Positions 44,674 through 53,264 of a stretch of 64,000 bases of DNA are shown piece by piece; within the stretch, counting starts at the first letter, position 1; every line of letters begins with the position of its first letter. Origin of the DNA: Paenibacillus luteus (lineage in GTDB: Bacteria > Bacillota > Bacilli > Paenibacillales > Paenibacillaceae); assembly GCF_006542765.1 (NCBI RefSeq), contig NZ_SKCD01000033.1, positions 372,001 to 436,000 of the forward strand. Reading direction: 5' to 3'. Made by a program: the position numbers and the translations under genes. Below the pieces are notes generated by a model. The model ran no database searches and was not told the origin of the DNA. It was given only the letters and a program-made list of their open reading frames with translations.

Positions 44674-45801
44674 ATGGGAATATTGTTCGCGGGACCGCAG
44701 TTGGAATTTGAACAAATTAAGGAAGCGTGGTTTGCCGCAGCGGGACAATTGGCCGCGAAGGGCGTATTCGTCGGCGGGCAGCCAGTTACGGAATTCGAAC
44801 GGGCATTCGCCCGATATTCCGGAACGGCTCACGCGGCTGGCGTCGGCAATGGAACCGATGCGCTGTTCCTGGCGCTCAAAGCGCTCGGCATAGGGCCTGG
44901 CGACGAGGTAGTCACGGCCACCAATACGTTCGTCGCGACCGCCGAAGCGATTCATCATACGGGAGCGACGCCGGTGCTTGCGGATTGCGACTTGGGAAGC
45001 TATCTCATCGATCCGGAGAGTCTGATGGAGAAGCTGACCCCGCGCACGAAAGCCGTCATTCCCGTACATCTATACGGTCAGATGGTGGATATGTCGCCAT
45101 GGATCTCGCTTGTGCGAGAGCGGGGAATCGCTGTCGTAGAGGATAGCGCCCAAGCTGCGGGAGCGAGACTGGGCGGCATGCCTGCCGGCAGCGCAGGCGA
45201 TGTGGGCTGCTTCAGCTTTTATCCGGACAAAAACTTAGGGGCGCTCGGCGATGGTGGAGCTATCGTTACCTCGGATGAGTCGCTGCTGTCGACCGTTCGC
45301 AAGCTTCGCAATCACGGCGGGGAGACGCGGTATACGCATGATATACCAGGCTACAACAGCAGGCTGGATGCCTTGCAAGCGCTTGCGCTTAGTCTAAAGC
45401 TGGAGCGGCTGGATGAGTGGTCGGCGCATCGTAGACGGATAGCGGGGCTTTACGAACGTTATTTGGGTGAGGTCAACGGTATCGTACTGCCTGTGCACCG
45501 CGGCGATGACAGCCATGTGTTTCATCTGTACGTAGTGAGATTGCCTGTGGAGGCAAGGGAGAGCGCTCGGCGTTATTTGCAGAAGAAAGGCATCTTGACC
45601 GCGGTGCAATATCCGCTGCCTGTACACCTTCTGCCGGCGTTCCGCCATCTGGGCTACAAGCCGGGAGACTTTCCGGTCGCGGAGTTCTGTTCGGAGCGCA
45701 TTCTGTCTCTGCCCATGCACATCGGCATGAATGAGGAGGCGGTACTTGAGGTGGCGGAAGGGCTAATAGCGGCGCTTGCTTCGCCTGCTTATCGGTGTTA
45801 A
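44674..45801 (+). CDS. DegT/DnrJ/EryC1-family PLP-dependent sugar aminotransferase
   Basis: The 375-residue enzyme has AGVGNGTDALFLAL near residue 55 (cofactor phosphate binding), VVEDSAQAAGA near 155, and FSFYPDKNLGALGDGG near 180 with the PLP-binding Lys. The later NSRLDALQALAL segment is typical of sugar aminotransferases. It transfers an amino group, usually from glutamate, to a keto-sugar or keto-cyclitol. The dehydrogenase 14 bases upstream is the probable source of that ketone. The amine made would be the natural acceptor for the acyl groups carried by this cluster's carrier proteins (inference). Confidence 0.9.
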   Translation: MGILFAGPQLEFEQIKEAWFAAAGQLAAKGVFVGGQPVTEFERAFARYSGTAHAAGVGNGTDALFLALKALGIGPGDEVVTATNTFVATAEAIHHTGATPVLADCDLGSYLIDPESLMEKLTPRTKAVIPVHLYGQMVDMSPWISLVRERGIAVVEDSAQAAGARLGGMPAGSAGDVGCFSFYPDKNLGALGDGGAIVTSDESLLSTVRKLRNHGGETRYTHDIPGYNSRLDALQALALSLKLERLDEWSAHRRRIAGLYERYLGEVNGIVLPVHRGDDSHVFHLYVVRLPVEARESARRYLQKKGILTAVQYPLPVHLLPAFRHLGYKPGDFPVAEFCSERILSLPMHIGMNEEAVLEVAEGLIAALASPAYRC

Positions 45802-45852
45802 CGGCCCGTTGTCATGTGATAGGGGAGCCGAATACGAGCATGGGGAGTGTGA

Positions 45853-46143
45853 ATGGTGATGGCAGGCATAGAACGGGAAGAAGAACGCAAAGGCATTATT
45901 AGATGCCTGCGGGAAGACATTGGGGAGCTAATCGATGATTCCGGGCTTGCGGGACGAATCGGTGAGCATGACCTGCTGGAGCTTGCTGGCGTGGATTCAT
46001 TTGTCATGATTAATTTGATCCTTCGCGTGGAGCAGCGGTACGGATTGACGCTGGCCGACGGAGAACTGCAATCCGAGGTCGTCGGGACCTTGGGAGGACT
46101 GGCGGACAGCATATGCACCAAACGAAAGGAGGATAAGGCATGA
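45853..46143 (+). CDS. Acyl/aminoacyl carrier protein
   Basis: The 96-residue protein has the four-helix carrier pattern with Ser49 in LLELAGVDSFVMINLILRVEQRYG. The residue after the serine is Phe where Leu, Met or Ile is usual. A charged 25-residue N-terminal stretch precedes the fold. GGGGAG supports the start; an ATG two codons further on is also possible. Its stop overlaps the next start, an AsbE-like acyltransferase. No activating enzyme is directly next to it, so which ligase loads it is open. Confidence 0.85.
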   Translation: MVMAGIEREEERKGIIRCLREDIGELIDDSGLAGRIGEHDLLELAGVDSFVMINLILRVEQRYGLTLADGELQSEVVGTLGGLADSICTKRKEDKA

Positions 46144-47102
46144 ACGGCCCGCCGATTCATTGCTTATTGGATTGTTTGGCGTATCTTGTACGGAACCGGA
46201 CGGATATGGACCCGCGTCCGATCTATCTGGGCGTCTGGAATGCTCCGTTCATTGGGGATGAAGACGGGTTTTCCTACTATTCGGAAGAAATCGATCCCGA
46301 TCTCGATCTGCGGCGGTTCGAGCAGTTGTATGGACCGTGCCTCACACGCTGGCTAGAGCCAGAGTGGGAGAAGGAAAGGAAGTTCGCGCAGCTGGCTGAG
46401 GAGTTGGCGGAGGCGAGTGAGACGGTATCCGTTATTGTGCTCGTTGATCTGTATTACATGCCTCATTCCGCGATCTGCTACGGACTGAAGCATATGCCGC
46501 ACATGCTCATCGTGGAGCTTGGTCAGGACGGCGGTGGCTTTCGGGCGGTGGATCCCTTCTTCGATTGGGAAGGGGAGATCGCACGTTCGGTGCTTTTCGA
46601 AGCCTTTACTTGCGGGGGACTGAGCTCCGGCATTACGATTCGCCTGGACAAAGCATCGGAGCCTAGCCGCATGCTTGCAGGAGAGGCGTTCCGCATGCAT
46701 TTCGACTTGGGGACGAGTCCGTTGATACTGGGCGTGGATGATTATCTGCGCCAAATCGAGAACGGTACCCCGAACTATACGGCGGTGAAGCTGTACGCCA
46801 GCATAGGGCAGGTAGGGGTCATTGCGAAGCGCTGGAAGGGACTCGGGGAGGTGGCCCGTTATTTTGCTGACACAGGCGGCGGGGATGGAGCGCCTGTTCT
46901 GGAAATGCTGGATCAATTGCTCGTCAAATGGGAAAATATTGTGCTTGTCATCGTGAGGCTGGGAGTGCTTGGCAACCATGCCAAGCTGACTGATGCGCGG
47001 GCGAAGCTCGCGAAGCTGGCTGAACTGGAGCACGACATTCAGGGGGCATTGTGCACGATGTTCGAACGATGGGAGGCGACGGGGCATGAGCGGGTCGGAT
47101 AA
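46140..47102 (+). CDS. AsbE-like (DUF6005) carrier-protein-dependent acyltransferase
   Basis: The 320-residue protein starts with PPIHCLLDCLAYLV and continues with DPRPIYLGVWNAPF and GFSYYSEE, a layout I recall from AsbE/DUF6005 proteins. Cys8 or Cys12, His121 (MPHMLIVELG) and Asp138 (FRAVDPFFDWEG) form the Cys-His-Asp set of the papain-like fold shared with BtrH. AsbE moves 3,4-dihydroxybenzoate from AsbD to an amine (spermidine in petrobactin). Here the acceptor may be the amino sugar instead. The gene overlaps the carrier gene before it (ATGA) and the glycosyltransferase gene after it. The triad assignment is inference from spacing. Confidence 0.75.
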   Translation: MNGPPIHCLLDCLAYLVRNRTDMDPRPIYLGVWNAPFIGDEDGFSYYSEEIDPDLDLRRFEQLYGPCLTRWLEPEWEKERKFAQLAEELAEASETVSVIVLVDLYYMPHSAICYGLKHMPHMLIVELGQDGGGFRAVDPFFDWEGEIARSVLFEAFTCGGLSSGITIRLDKASEPSRMLAGEAFRMHFDLGTSPLILGVDDYLRQIENGTPNYTAVKLYASIGQVGVIAKRWKGLGEVARYFADTGGGDGAPVLEMLDQLLVKWENIVLVIVRLGVLGNHAKLTDARAKLAKLAELEHDIQGALCTMFERWEATGHERVG

Positions 47103-48456
47103 GAAGCTCCGTATCGGTTATTCTTCCGGCTCGGCGAGAATGGTGAACGAGCGGGCAATTGATTCCAACTGGGTTCGTTACATGGGCCAGCATGCGGAGC
47201 TGGTGCCGATTCCCCCGCTCGCCTTGTACCGCCTCTTCGGCGGCTCGGTTGAACGATTCGTTCGGGAGTGGCCGGAGTCGCTGCAGCGTATGTCGGACGG
47301 GCTTTCGGAGTTGTGTAGTCACTATGACGTGAAGACCTTGTATCTAAACATTTCCGCGCTTGCCCCCTACCTGTTTATGGGCAGGGCAGCGGGCGGCATC
47401 GATCTCGGCTTTTTGTTTATCGCACATTCGGTGGCATCCGAGCATTGGCTGCGGCAATGGCTGGCCATTGCCCCGTTCCTGAGTGAACGGGACGTTCTGC
47501 TATGCTCTACGCCGAGCAGCAAAGATGCATTGTGCCGAATCTCTCCTCGTTACGAGCTGGCCAAGGTTATACCGCTGGCTATAGAATCAAGAGCCTGGCG
47601 TGAGGTAGAGGAGGCACTCGGACGAAGAAACGGGCGAAGGCTGCTGTCCATCGGCCGGTTGGAGGACGTAAAAAACATCGAGCTGCTGCTGCGGATGTTC
47701 GCTGCTGTGCTGGACGTATTGCCGGATGCCAGTCTTACCGTCGCTGGGGAGTATACAGGTAGGGATAAGGCGCAAATCGAGGGTTACGAAGCGTTGATCA
47801 GGGAGTTGGTCGCGAGCCTTGAATTAGACCGTCACGTTATCTTCGCAAACGCTGTTGAAGGGGAAGTAAAGGAGGCTTTGTTCGCGGAATCCGATCTGCT
47901 CGTCAACGTCTCGACTGATCCCGGAGAGACGTTCGGCTACAACCTGTTGGAAGCGAAAGCTTGGGGGGTACCGGCCGTGTGCGCAGGCTGGAATGGATTC
48001 CGCGACGTGGTGAACGACGGAGAGGACGGCTTGCTCGTTCCTTGCGAATGGGATGGGCCATACCCTGTCGTGGACGAGTGCCAGGCGTCGAAAGCAGTCC
48101 TAACGCTGCTTATGGACGACGGCTTGCGGACGCGCATGTCCCGGCAGGCTGCGACATCGGCGGAAAGGTACGATAACCGGGACATATTCTCAGCAGTCGT
48201 CCGTGAGATCGAGCTCGCCGCGGGATCGGCAATCATCGAACCGGAGCAGATGAACGTCGTCGCGACGATGGGACAAAGCCTGCCGCAGCAGGCGAAGCTG
48301 TACCGATTGGAGCATTTGCAGCAGCTGCCATTCCATGGGCAGTCACTGCTACGAATTGTAACTTCTCCATCTGAAACGCCGCTTACGGAATGGATGCCGC
48401 TCGTCAAACCGATTGCAAGCCATTATGCGGGGAGGACTGCTTATGCAGAGCATTAG
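47086..48456 (+). CDS. GT4-type glycosyltransferase
   Basis: The 456-residue protein has the GT-B outline. Its C-terminal half carries RLLSIGRLEDVKNIELLLRMF near residue 180, then SLTVAGEYTG, and STDPGETFGYNLLEAKAWG near 270, which holds the EX7E-type nucleotide-sugar site of GT4 enzymes (retaining mechanism). The start is ATG 47086, inside the end of the acyltransferase gene; the frame runs open upstream but is not protein-like there. It probably joins an activated sugar to the pathway intermediate. The last 65 residues are not typical of the family. Confidence 0.85.
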   Translation: MSGSDKKLRIGYSSGSARMVNERAIDSNWVRYMGQHAELVPIPPLALYRLFGGSVERFVREWPESLQRMSDGLSELCSHYDVKTLYLNISALAPYLFMGRAAGGIDLGFLFIAHSVASEHWLRQWLAIAPFLSERDVLLCSTPSSKDALCRISPRYELAKVIPLAIESRAWREVEEALGRRNGRRLLSIGRLEDVKNIELLLRMFAAVLDVLPDASLTVAGEYTGRDKAQIEGYEALIRELVASLELDRHVIFANAVEGEVKEALFAESDLLVNVSTDPGETFGYNLLEAKAWGVPAVCAGWNGFRDVVNDGEDGLLVPCEWDGPYPVVDECQASKAVLTLLMDDGLRTRMSRQAATSAERYDNRDIFSAVVREIELAAGSAIIEPEQMNVVATMGQSLPQQAKLYRLEHLQQLPFHGQSLLRIVTSPSETPLTEWMPLVKPIASHYAGRTAYAEH

Positions 48457-50260
48457 ATTGTTTATGCGTCTGACGCCTTATGTCCGGATTCGTTGGCCAC
48501 TCACGGCGGCCGCATATGCTTGTGCCTTGTTGAGCTTAACCTGTCAGCTTGTGCAGCCTTACCTGTTCTTGGTACTGATCGATCGGGTATTGACGGGGGG
48601 CGAAAAGGAGCTGCTTGCGCCGCTGCTGCTCACTTCGGGAGGACTCGCGATTGGCTCCATGCTGCTCGGGACCGTGCAAGCCGCCATGTTCCGATACTTG
48701 GGCATCCGGCATACGCTGGACCTGCGGGAAGTCATTCTGGCACATCTTCGCCGATTGCCAATGGCTGAGATTGAACGGCATGGCGCGGGCAAATATTCCG
48801 CGTTAATGGGCATGGACACCGCGACGATGGGCAACTTTTTGAACCATGTGGTCAAGGAGCTGCTCTCCCAGTGGTACACGCTGTTGTTCGCGCTTGCGGT
48901 CATTTTCTACCTGGATTGGCAGCTTGCGCTAGCGGCACTCGCGGTTATCCCCATTCTGCTGGCGATTCCCCGGATGTTCCGTTCGCTTATTATGCGCCAT
49001 ACGGGCGCGGTCAGGGCGCACAACGAGGAGATCGGCACGTATTTGTACGAGAGCATAGAGGGCTCTCGGGAGATTCGCATTCACGGGCTGGAACGATGGG
49101 AGCAGGAACGGAACGAAGCCCGCTATCGCAATCTGGTGGGAGCAAGCGTAAAAGATACGCTGTACCGGGTGCTGTCAGCTCATGCAGGCTCGCTCGCGGT
49201 AAGCGGCATCGTCGTATTGGTCTACGGCTTCGGCTCCGGCAGGGTAATGGACGGGACGATGACGATTGGCATGCTCGTCGCTTTGGTTCAATATTTAAAC
49301 AATGCGCTTGCCCCCGTGCAGGCCATGAACCATTTCGTGGGGGAGCTCCAGGGCGGGGAAGTGGCCATGAAGCGAATCGAGGAATTTCTCTGCTCGCCAG
49401 AGGAGCCGTTGCCCCGCGAAGGCGCTGCGGCAGAAGAGAAGGGACAGTCTTGGCTGCCAACTGTCGAGGGTGAGGGTCTGACGGTACTAGGCGGAGGACA
49501 GACAATATTGGACGGTGTCGACTTCGCTCTGAAGGAGGGGCAGACGGCCGCGTTTGTCGGAAGAAGCGGTTCGGGCAAAAGCACATTATTCCGCGCGATC
49601 CTCGGCTTCATGCCGGTAGAGACCGGCGTCATCCGGCTCGGAGGCGTGCCGCATACCGCATGGTCAAGAGAATTTCTTAATCGTCGTATCGGGGTAGTGT
49701 TCCAGGAGAGCTTTCTGTTCGCGGGCAGTATCCGCGATAATATCGCGATCGGACGGTTGGATGCAACGGATGAGGAGATTTACGAGGCTGCCAGAAAGGC
49801 GGACTTAGGCTCCTGGATTGACAGCCAACCTGTTGGGCTGACTACGTTATTAGGCCATCGGGGCGACGGATTGTCGGGTGGACAGCGGCAGCGGGTCGCC
49901 ATCGCCAGAGTATTCTTGCAACAGCCAGAGGTACTAATCTTGGACGAGCCAACCTCGGCGCTTGATCGAGGGACGGAGGGACAGGTATTGCAGGCTTTGG
50001 CCGAGCTGATGAAAGGGAAAACGACGCTGATGTCCACGCACAGGCTTCAAACCGTGGAAGAAGCCGACATGATCTACGTAATGGAAGCGGGGGAAGTGAC
50101 GGATAAGGGCAGCCATGCCGAATTGTTGAAGCGCGGAAGCGCACCTTACCTTGCGATACTTAGCCGCCAAAGCCGTATCTCGGAAGCGGAGGAGCTTGAA
50201 GGCGAGACAGTGCCTTCGGATTTGACACTTGAGTTGTCCAAGAGGGAGATGCCTGCATGA
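48443..50260 (+). CDS. ABC exporter, fused membrane and ATPase domains
   Basis: The 605-residue half-transporter has six membrane helices in residues 15-300 and an ATPase domain with Walker A (VGRSGSGKST), Q loop (VVFQESFLFAG), signature LSGGQRQR, Walker B (VLILDEPTS) and switch STHR. It belongs to the MsbA/LmrA-like homodimeric exporters. GGGGAGG sets the start at ATG 48443; an upstream TTG in frame is unlikely. It probably exports the product of the cluster or gives self-protection. The gene overlaps both neighbours. Confidence 0.92.
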   Translation: MQSIRLFMRLTPYVRIRWPLTAAAYACALLSLTCQLVQPYLFLVLIDRVLTGGEKELLAPLLLTSGGLAIGSMLLGTVQAAMFRYLGIRHTLDLREVILAHLRRLPMAEIERHGAGKYSALMGMDTATMGNFLNHVVKELLSQWYTLLFALAVIFYLDWQLALAALAVIPILLAIPRMFRSLIMRHTGAVRAHNEEIGTYLYESIEGSREIRIHGLERWEQERNEARYRNLVGASVKDTLYRVLSAHAGSLAVSGIVVLVYGFGSGRVMDGTMTIGMLVALVQYLNNALAPVQAMNHFVGELQGGEVAMKRIEEFLCSPEEPLPREGAAAEEKGQSWLPTVEGEGLTVLGGGQTILDGVDFALKEGQTAAFVGRSGSGKSTLFRAILGFMPVETGVIRLGGVPHTAWSREFLNRRIGVVFQESFLFAGSIRDNIAIGRLDATDEEIYEAARKADLGSWIDSQPVGLTTLLGHRGDGLSGGQRQRVAIARVFLQQPEVLILDEPTSALDRGTEGQVLQALAELMKGKTTLMSTHRLQTVEEADMIYVMEAGEVTDKGSHAELLKRGSAPYLAILSRQSRISEAEELEGETVPSDLTLELSKREMPA

Positions 50261-51864
50261 GCGCGATACCGATTTCGTTTGCGAAGTGGCTGCAGGATAC
50301 CGCCAGGCCGGATCGCGGCATGTTCTACGATAGGGATGGTGAACGCCGATATAAGGGCTTCGACGAGCTTTACCGGGAGGCGCTACTTATGGCGGAGCGT
50401 CTTCGATGCCTGAAGCTTCGGCCGCGGTTTATCGCGCCGATCTGGATGACGTCTTCCCCTGCGTGCTTCCGTGCCATTATGGCCGTCGCGCTGGCAGACG
50501 GCATACCGGTCCCGCTGCATACCGCTTCTGCTATTGCGGAAATACCAGCGATATTGGCCGATCTGGAGGCCGAGCTTTTCTTCTATAGCTCGTCGCTGCT
50601 CTCGGCTTCGCGGCTGTCAGAAGGTTGGGCCGTGCTTGCGGGACACGGAGCGCTGCTTATGGATGGCGAGACGGGCGAGGTTTGGAATACCGCGATGCAA
50701 GACAGGGCACGCGAGCTTCCAGAACGAACACGGCAGTATGTACCGCCGCATGATACGGCGTTTATCTTCATGAGCTCGGGCTCCACAGGTAGGCCTAAGG
50801 GCATAATGCTGAGCTTGCGCAATATTTGGTCTAATGTTGTGTCCATTAAGCAGAGTTTGGAGTTAGGCGGAAGCGACAGCGTGCTCATTATGAAGTCGCT
50901 GGGCTACTGCTCGACGGTAACGGGCGAATGGCTGCTTGCGCTTCATGCGGGAATGAACATCGCTCTCGCGCCAGGCTTGACCCACCCGTTGCAGCTTATT
51001 TCCGCGATCCGAGAGTATCGGCCTACGTTTCTATGTACCGTACCTGCTGTCATGCTGCCGCTTGCTAAATCCGTCAAGTGGCAGGCAGAGGATTTTCAAA
51101 GCCTGCGGAAGCTGATTGTCGTCGGTGCGGCGATGCCGCCCGATATACTGCTGCTCATGCAGAGCAGGCTGCCAGCCACAGACATCATGCCATGCTACGG
51201 TCTGACGGAAGCATCGCCGCGCGTGACGTATTTGCCTTCGCGCTGCCTTACGGTCAAGCCCGGTTCGGCGGGGAAGGCCGTGCCCGGCGTTGAGCTTGCG
51301 ATTTACCATAACGGTCAGCCTTGTCCGCCGGGCGAGACGGGGGAGGTCGTTGTCAGGGGCGATAACGTGATGCTGGGTTACTATAACGACGAGAAGCGTA
51401 CGGCAGAGGCGTTGACGCCGCTTGGATTGCGGACGAAGGACGAGGGATGGCTGGATGAGGATGGCTATCTGTATTTGACCGGCCGATCGGACTATGCGTT
51501 CAACGTAGCAGGGCACTTGTTCCATCCGGAAACGCTGGAGAATGTTCTGCTGTCGCATGCCGCTGTGGCCGAGGCTGCCGCGGCGGGCATGAAGGATGCG
51601 GCAACGGGAAGCCGACCCGTCGCATTTGTTGTCCTAGAAGAGGGGGGCTCCGCTTATAACGATGCCAAAGCCGTGACAGAGCTGCTCGAGTATTGCCGGG
51701 AACGGCTTCCCGCGGCAGGAAGACCCCGGGACATTATAATCGTCCCGGCGCTGCCACGAACGAAGACAGGCAAGCTGGACCGGAGAACAATTCAAGCAAA
51801 AGTTGAGGAGGGGTACGATGATCATGGAAGAAGAGAGAGCTCCGTTGCAATTGATGGTCATTGA
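50257..51864 (+). CDS. ANL-family acyl-AMP ligase
   Basis: The 535-residue enzyme has all ANL motifs: FIFMSSGSTGRPKGI (ATP loop, near residue 170), CYGLTEASPR (A5), DEGWLDEDGYLYLTGRSDYAFNVAG (A7/A8) and PRTKTGKLDR (catalytic Lys near the C terminus). It activates a carboxylic acid. The start overlaps the exporter stop (ATGA). Its 3' end overlaps a carrier protein gene by 47 bases, so that carrier is the likely acceptor. The acid cannot be named; it is probably distinct from that of the ligase at 41980, since the two sequences share little beyond motifs. Confidence 0.88.
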   Translation: MSAIPISFAKWLQDTARPDRGMFYDRDGERRYKGFDELYREALLMAERLRCLKLRPRFIAPIWMTSSPACFRAIMAVALADGIPVPLHTASAIAEIPAILADLEAELFFYSSSLLSASRLSEGWAVLAGHGALLMDGETGEVWNTAMQDRARELPERTRQYVPPHDTAFIFMSSGSTGRPKGIMLSLRNIWSNVVSIKQSLELGGSDSVLIMKSLGYCSTVTGEWLLALHAGMNIALAPGLTHPLQLISAIREYRPTFLCTVPAVMLPLAKSVKWQAEDFQSLRKLIVVGAAMPPDILLLMQSRLPATDIMPCYGLTEASPRVTYLPSRCLTVKPGSAGKAVPGVELAIYHNGQPCPPGETGEVVVRGDNVMLGYYNDEKRTAEALTPLGLRTKDEGWLDEDGYLYLTGRSDYAFNVAGHLFHPETLENVLLSHAAVAEAAAAGMKDAATGSRPVAFVVLEEGGSAYNDAKAVTELLEYCRERLPAAGRPRDIIIVPALPRTKTGKLDRRTIQAKVEEGYDDHGRRESSVAIDGH

Positions 51865-52081
51865 CATTATGGCGGGGCTGCTGAGACAGCGGCCGGAGGA
51901 CATCCGGTTGGAGCATTCGCTGCTAAACGATCTGTATTTGGATTCGCTGCATGTGCTGGAGCTGCTTACGCTGCTGGAGCAGAGGTTCGGCTTCGAAACC
52001 GATGCCGAGGACCTGCAGCCGCATGTGTTCAGCACGGTGGAATCCGTTGTCACTTTCGTTCGCGAGAAGGCTGCTTCATGA
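51818..52081 (+). CDS. Acyl carrier protein
   Basis: The 87-residue carrier has Ser43 in LLNDLYLDSLHVLELL, a normal phosphopantetheine site. The ATG at 51818 is used with GAGGAGGGG at 51805-51813, so the gene starts inside the preceding ligase. Its stop overlaps the PaaK-like ligase start (ATGA). It is thus placed between two different adenylating enzymes. Confidence 0.9.
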   Translation: MIMEEERAPLQLMVIDIMAGLLRQRPEDIRLEHSLLNDLYLDSLHVLELLTLLEQRFGFETDAEDLQPHVFSTVESVVTFVREKAAS

Positions 52082-53217
52082 CAGGAAGTACGATACCAGA
52101 ACGACTGGAGCGGGCCGCGGCGACGGCGGCCATGCAATATCCATTTTATCGGCGGTTTCAAGGTGCTGGTGCATCCTTCCGCGATCTGCCCATTATGGAC
52201 AAGGCGACGATTAACGCCAATCGGGTGCTGCTTGAGCTTCCCTCCCAGGAACCGCTGATCGTCTCCCATACCTCGGGCAGCACGGGCACGCCGTTCCGCT
52301 GCGTGAAGACGCGGGAGGAGCAGCGGGCGCTGGGGCTCGCGATTCAGCGGAGCAGGCGGCGTGCAGGCGTGCCGACAAACGGCCGTATGCTGCTCCTGGG
52401 CAATGCCTTGCTAGCGGACCGCAGAATGGTGACGCTGTACGGCAACCGGATGATGCAGGAAAAGCCGCATCTGATTCAGGGGCGCTGCTCTGGGCTGTAC
52501 GAGCTTGCCATGCATGTGGAAAGAAACGGGTTGCCGATAGCTGACTCGCTCGTCGCCTTGCAGAACTGGGGTGAATACTCGCAGCCGGGACAACGCAAAG
52601 AGATCGAGCGCGTCTTCGGTGTGCCAATGCTGGACTATTACGGCATGGAGGAAATATGGCTTATCGCCTTCGCGGGCATGGACGGTGTGCTTCGCATCGA
52701 CGAATCGCTCGTATATGTGGAGGTGCTGGACCCGATCACGCTGCAGCCCGTCCCCGAAGGCGAGACAGGGGAGCTGGTTGTGACTTCCTTCGTCATGAAC
52801 AGCTTGCCCTTCCTGCGCTACAGGACGGGGGACATGGGGAGAGTTAGACGTGACGAAGGCTCCGACGTGCCGATCCTTACGCTGATGCCATTCCGGCAAT
52901 CTTCCATCAAGCTTCCCGGCAGAGAAGTTCAGTCCGCCGTACTGCGTTATCTTGATGGGTTCTACAAGTGGCTGGCGACAGATATTGGCGTCAGGCAGTT
53001 CCAACTCGTTCAGGAGTCGCATTATGAATTCCGGCTCCGTATTGCAGGTAGCCAAAGCAGCGACGCGGAGCTGGGAGAAGCGGCGGACAAGCTTGCGAAT
53101 TTGCTTAAGAAGGTGCTTCTGGCAGACGAATTGCAGATCGTCGTGGAGCATGTAGAAGAGATTCAGGCTCATCCCGTCAGCGGGAAGTGCCATCCCTTCG
53201 TCAGCCATGTGTCCTGA
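52078..53217 (+). CDS. PaaK-like (phenylacetate-CoA ligase family) adenylating enzyme
   Basis: The 379-residue protein has VSHTSGSTGTPFRC near residue 63 (ATP loop), LDYYGMEEIW near 190, RTGDMGRVRR near 247 and HPVSGKCHPF at the C terminus with the conserved Lys. It is of the shorter PaaK/CapK branch of adenylate-forming enzymes, which activates aryl or other carboxylic acids. Coupled translation with the carrier gene upstream suggests that it loads, edits or accepts from that carrier. It also lies directly before a second acyltransferase gene and asbF, so it could handle an aromatic acid. Being near 380 residues, it is a second candidate for the 3,4-dihydroxybenzoate ligase. Confidence 0.82.
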   Translation: MTGSTIPERLERAAATAAMQYPFYRRFQGAGASFRDLPIMDKATINANRVLLELPSQEPLIVSHTSGSTGTPFRCVKTREEQRALGLAIQRSRRRAGVPTNGRMLLLGNALLADRRMVTLYGNRMMQEKPHLIQGRCSGLYELAMHVERNGLPIADSLVALQNWGEYSQPGQRKEIERVFGVPMLDYYGMEEIWLIAFAGMDGVLRIDESLVYVEVLDPITLQPVPEGETGELVVTSFVMNSLPFLRYRTGDMGRVRRDEGSDVPILTLMPFRQSSIKLPGREVQSAVLRYLDGFYKWLATDIGVRQFQLVQESHYEFRLRIAGSQSSDAELGEAADKLANLLKKVLLADELQIVVEHVEEIQAHPVSGKCHPFVSHVS

Positions 53218-53264
53218 TTTCGTAATCTCGTTTAATCTAACTATTGAGGAGGAGGAAGACGGAC

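Noticed and set aside
46353-47087. Minus-strand open frame of 244 codons opposite the AsbE-like gene
   Set aside because: No recognisable domain or ribosome site; the plus-strand gene has conserved motifs and coupled neighbours.
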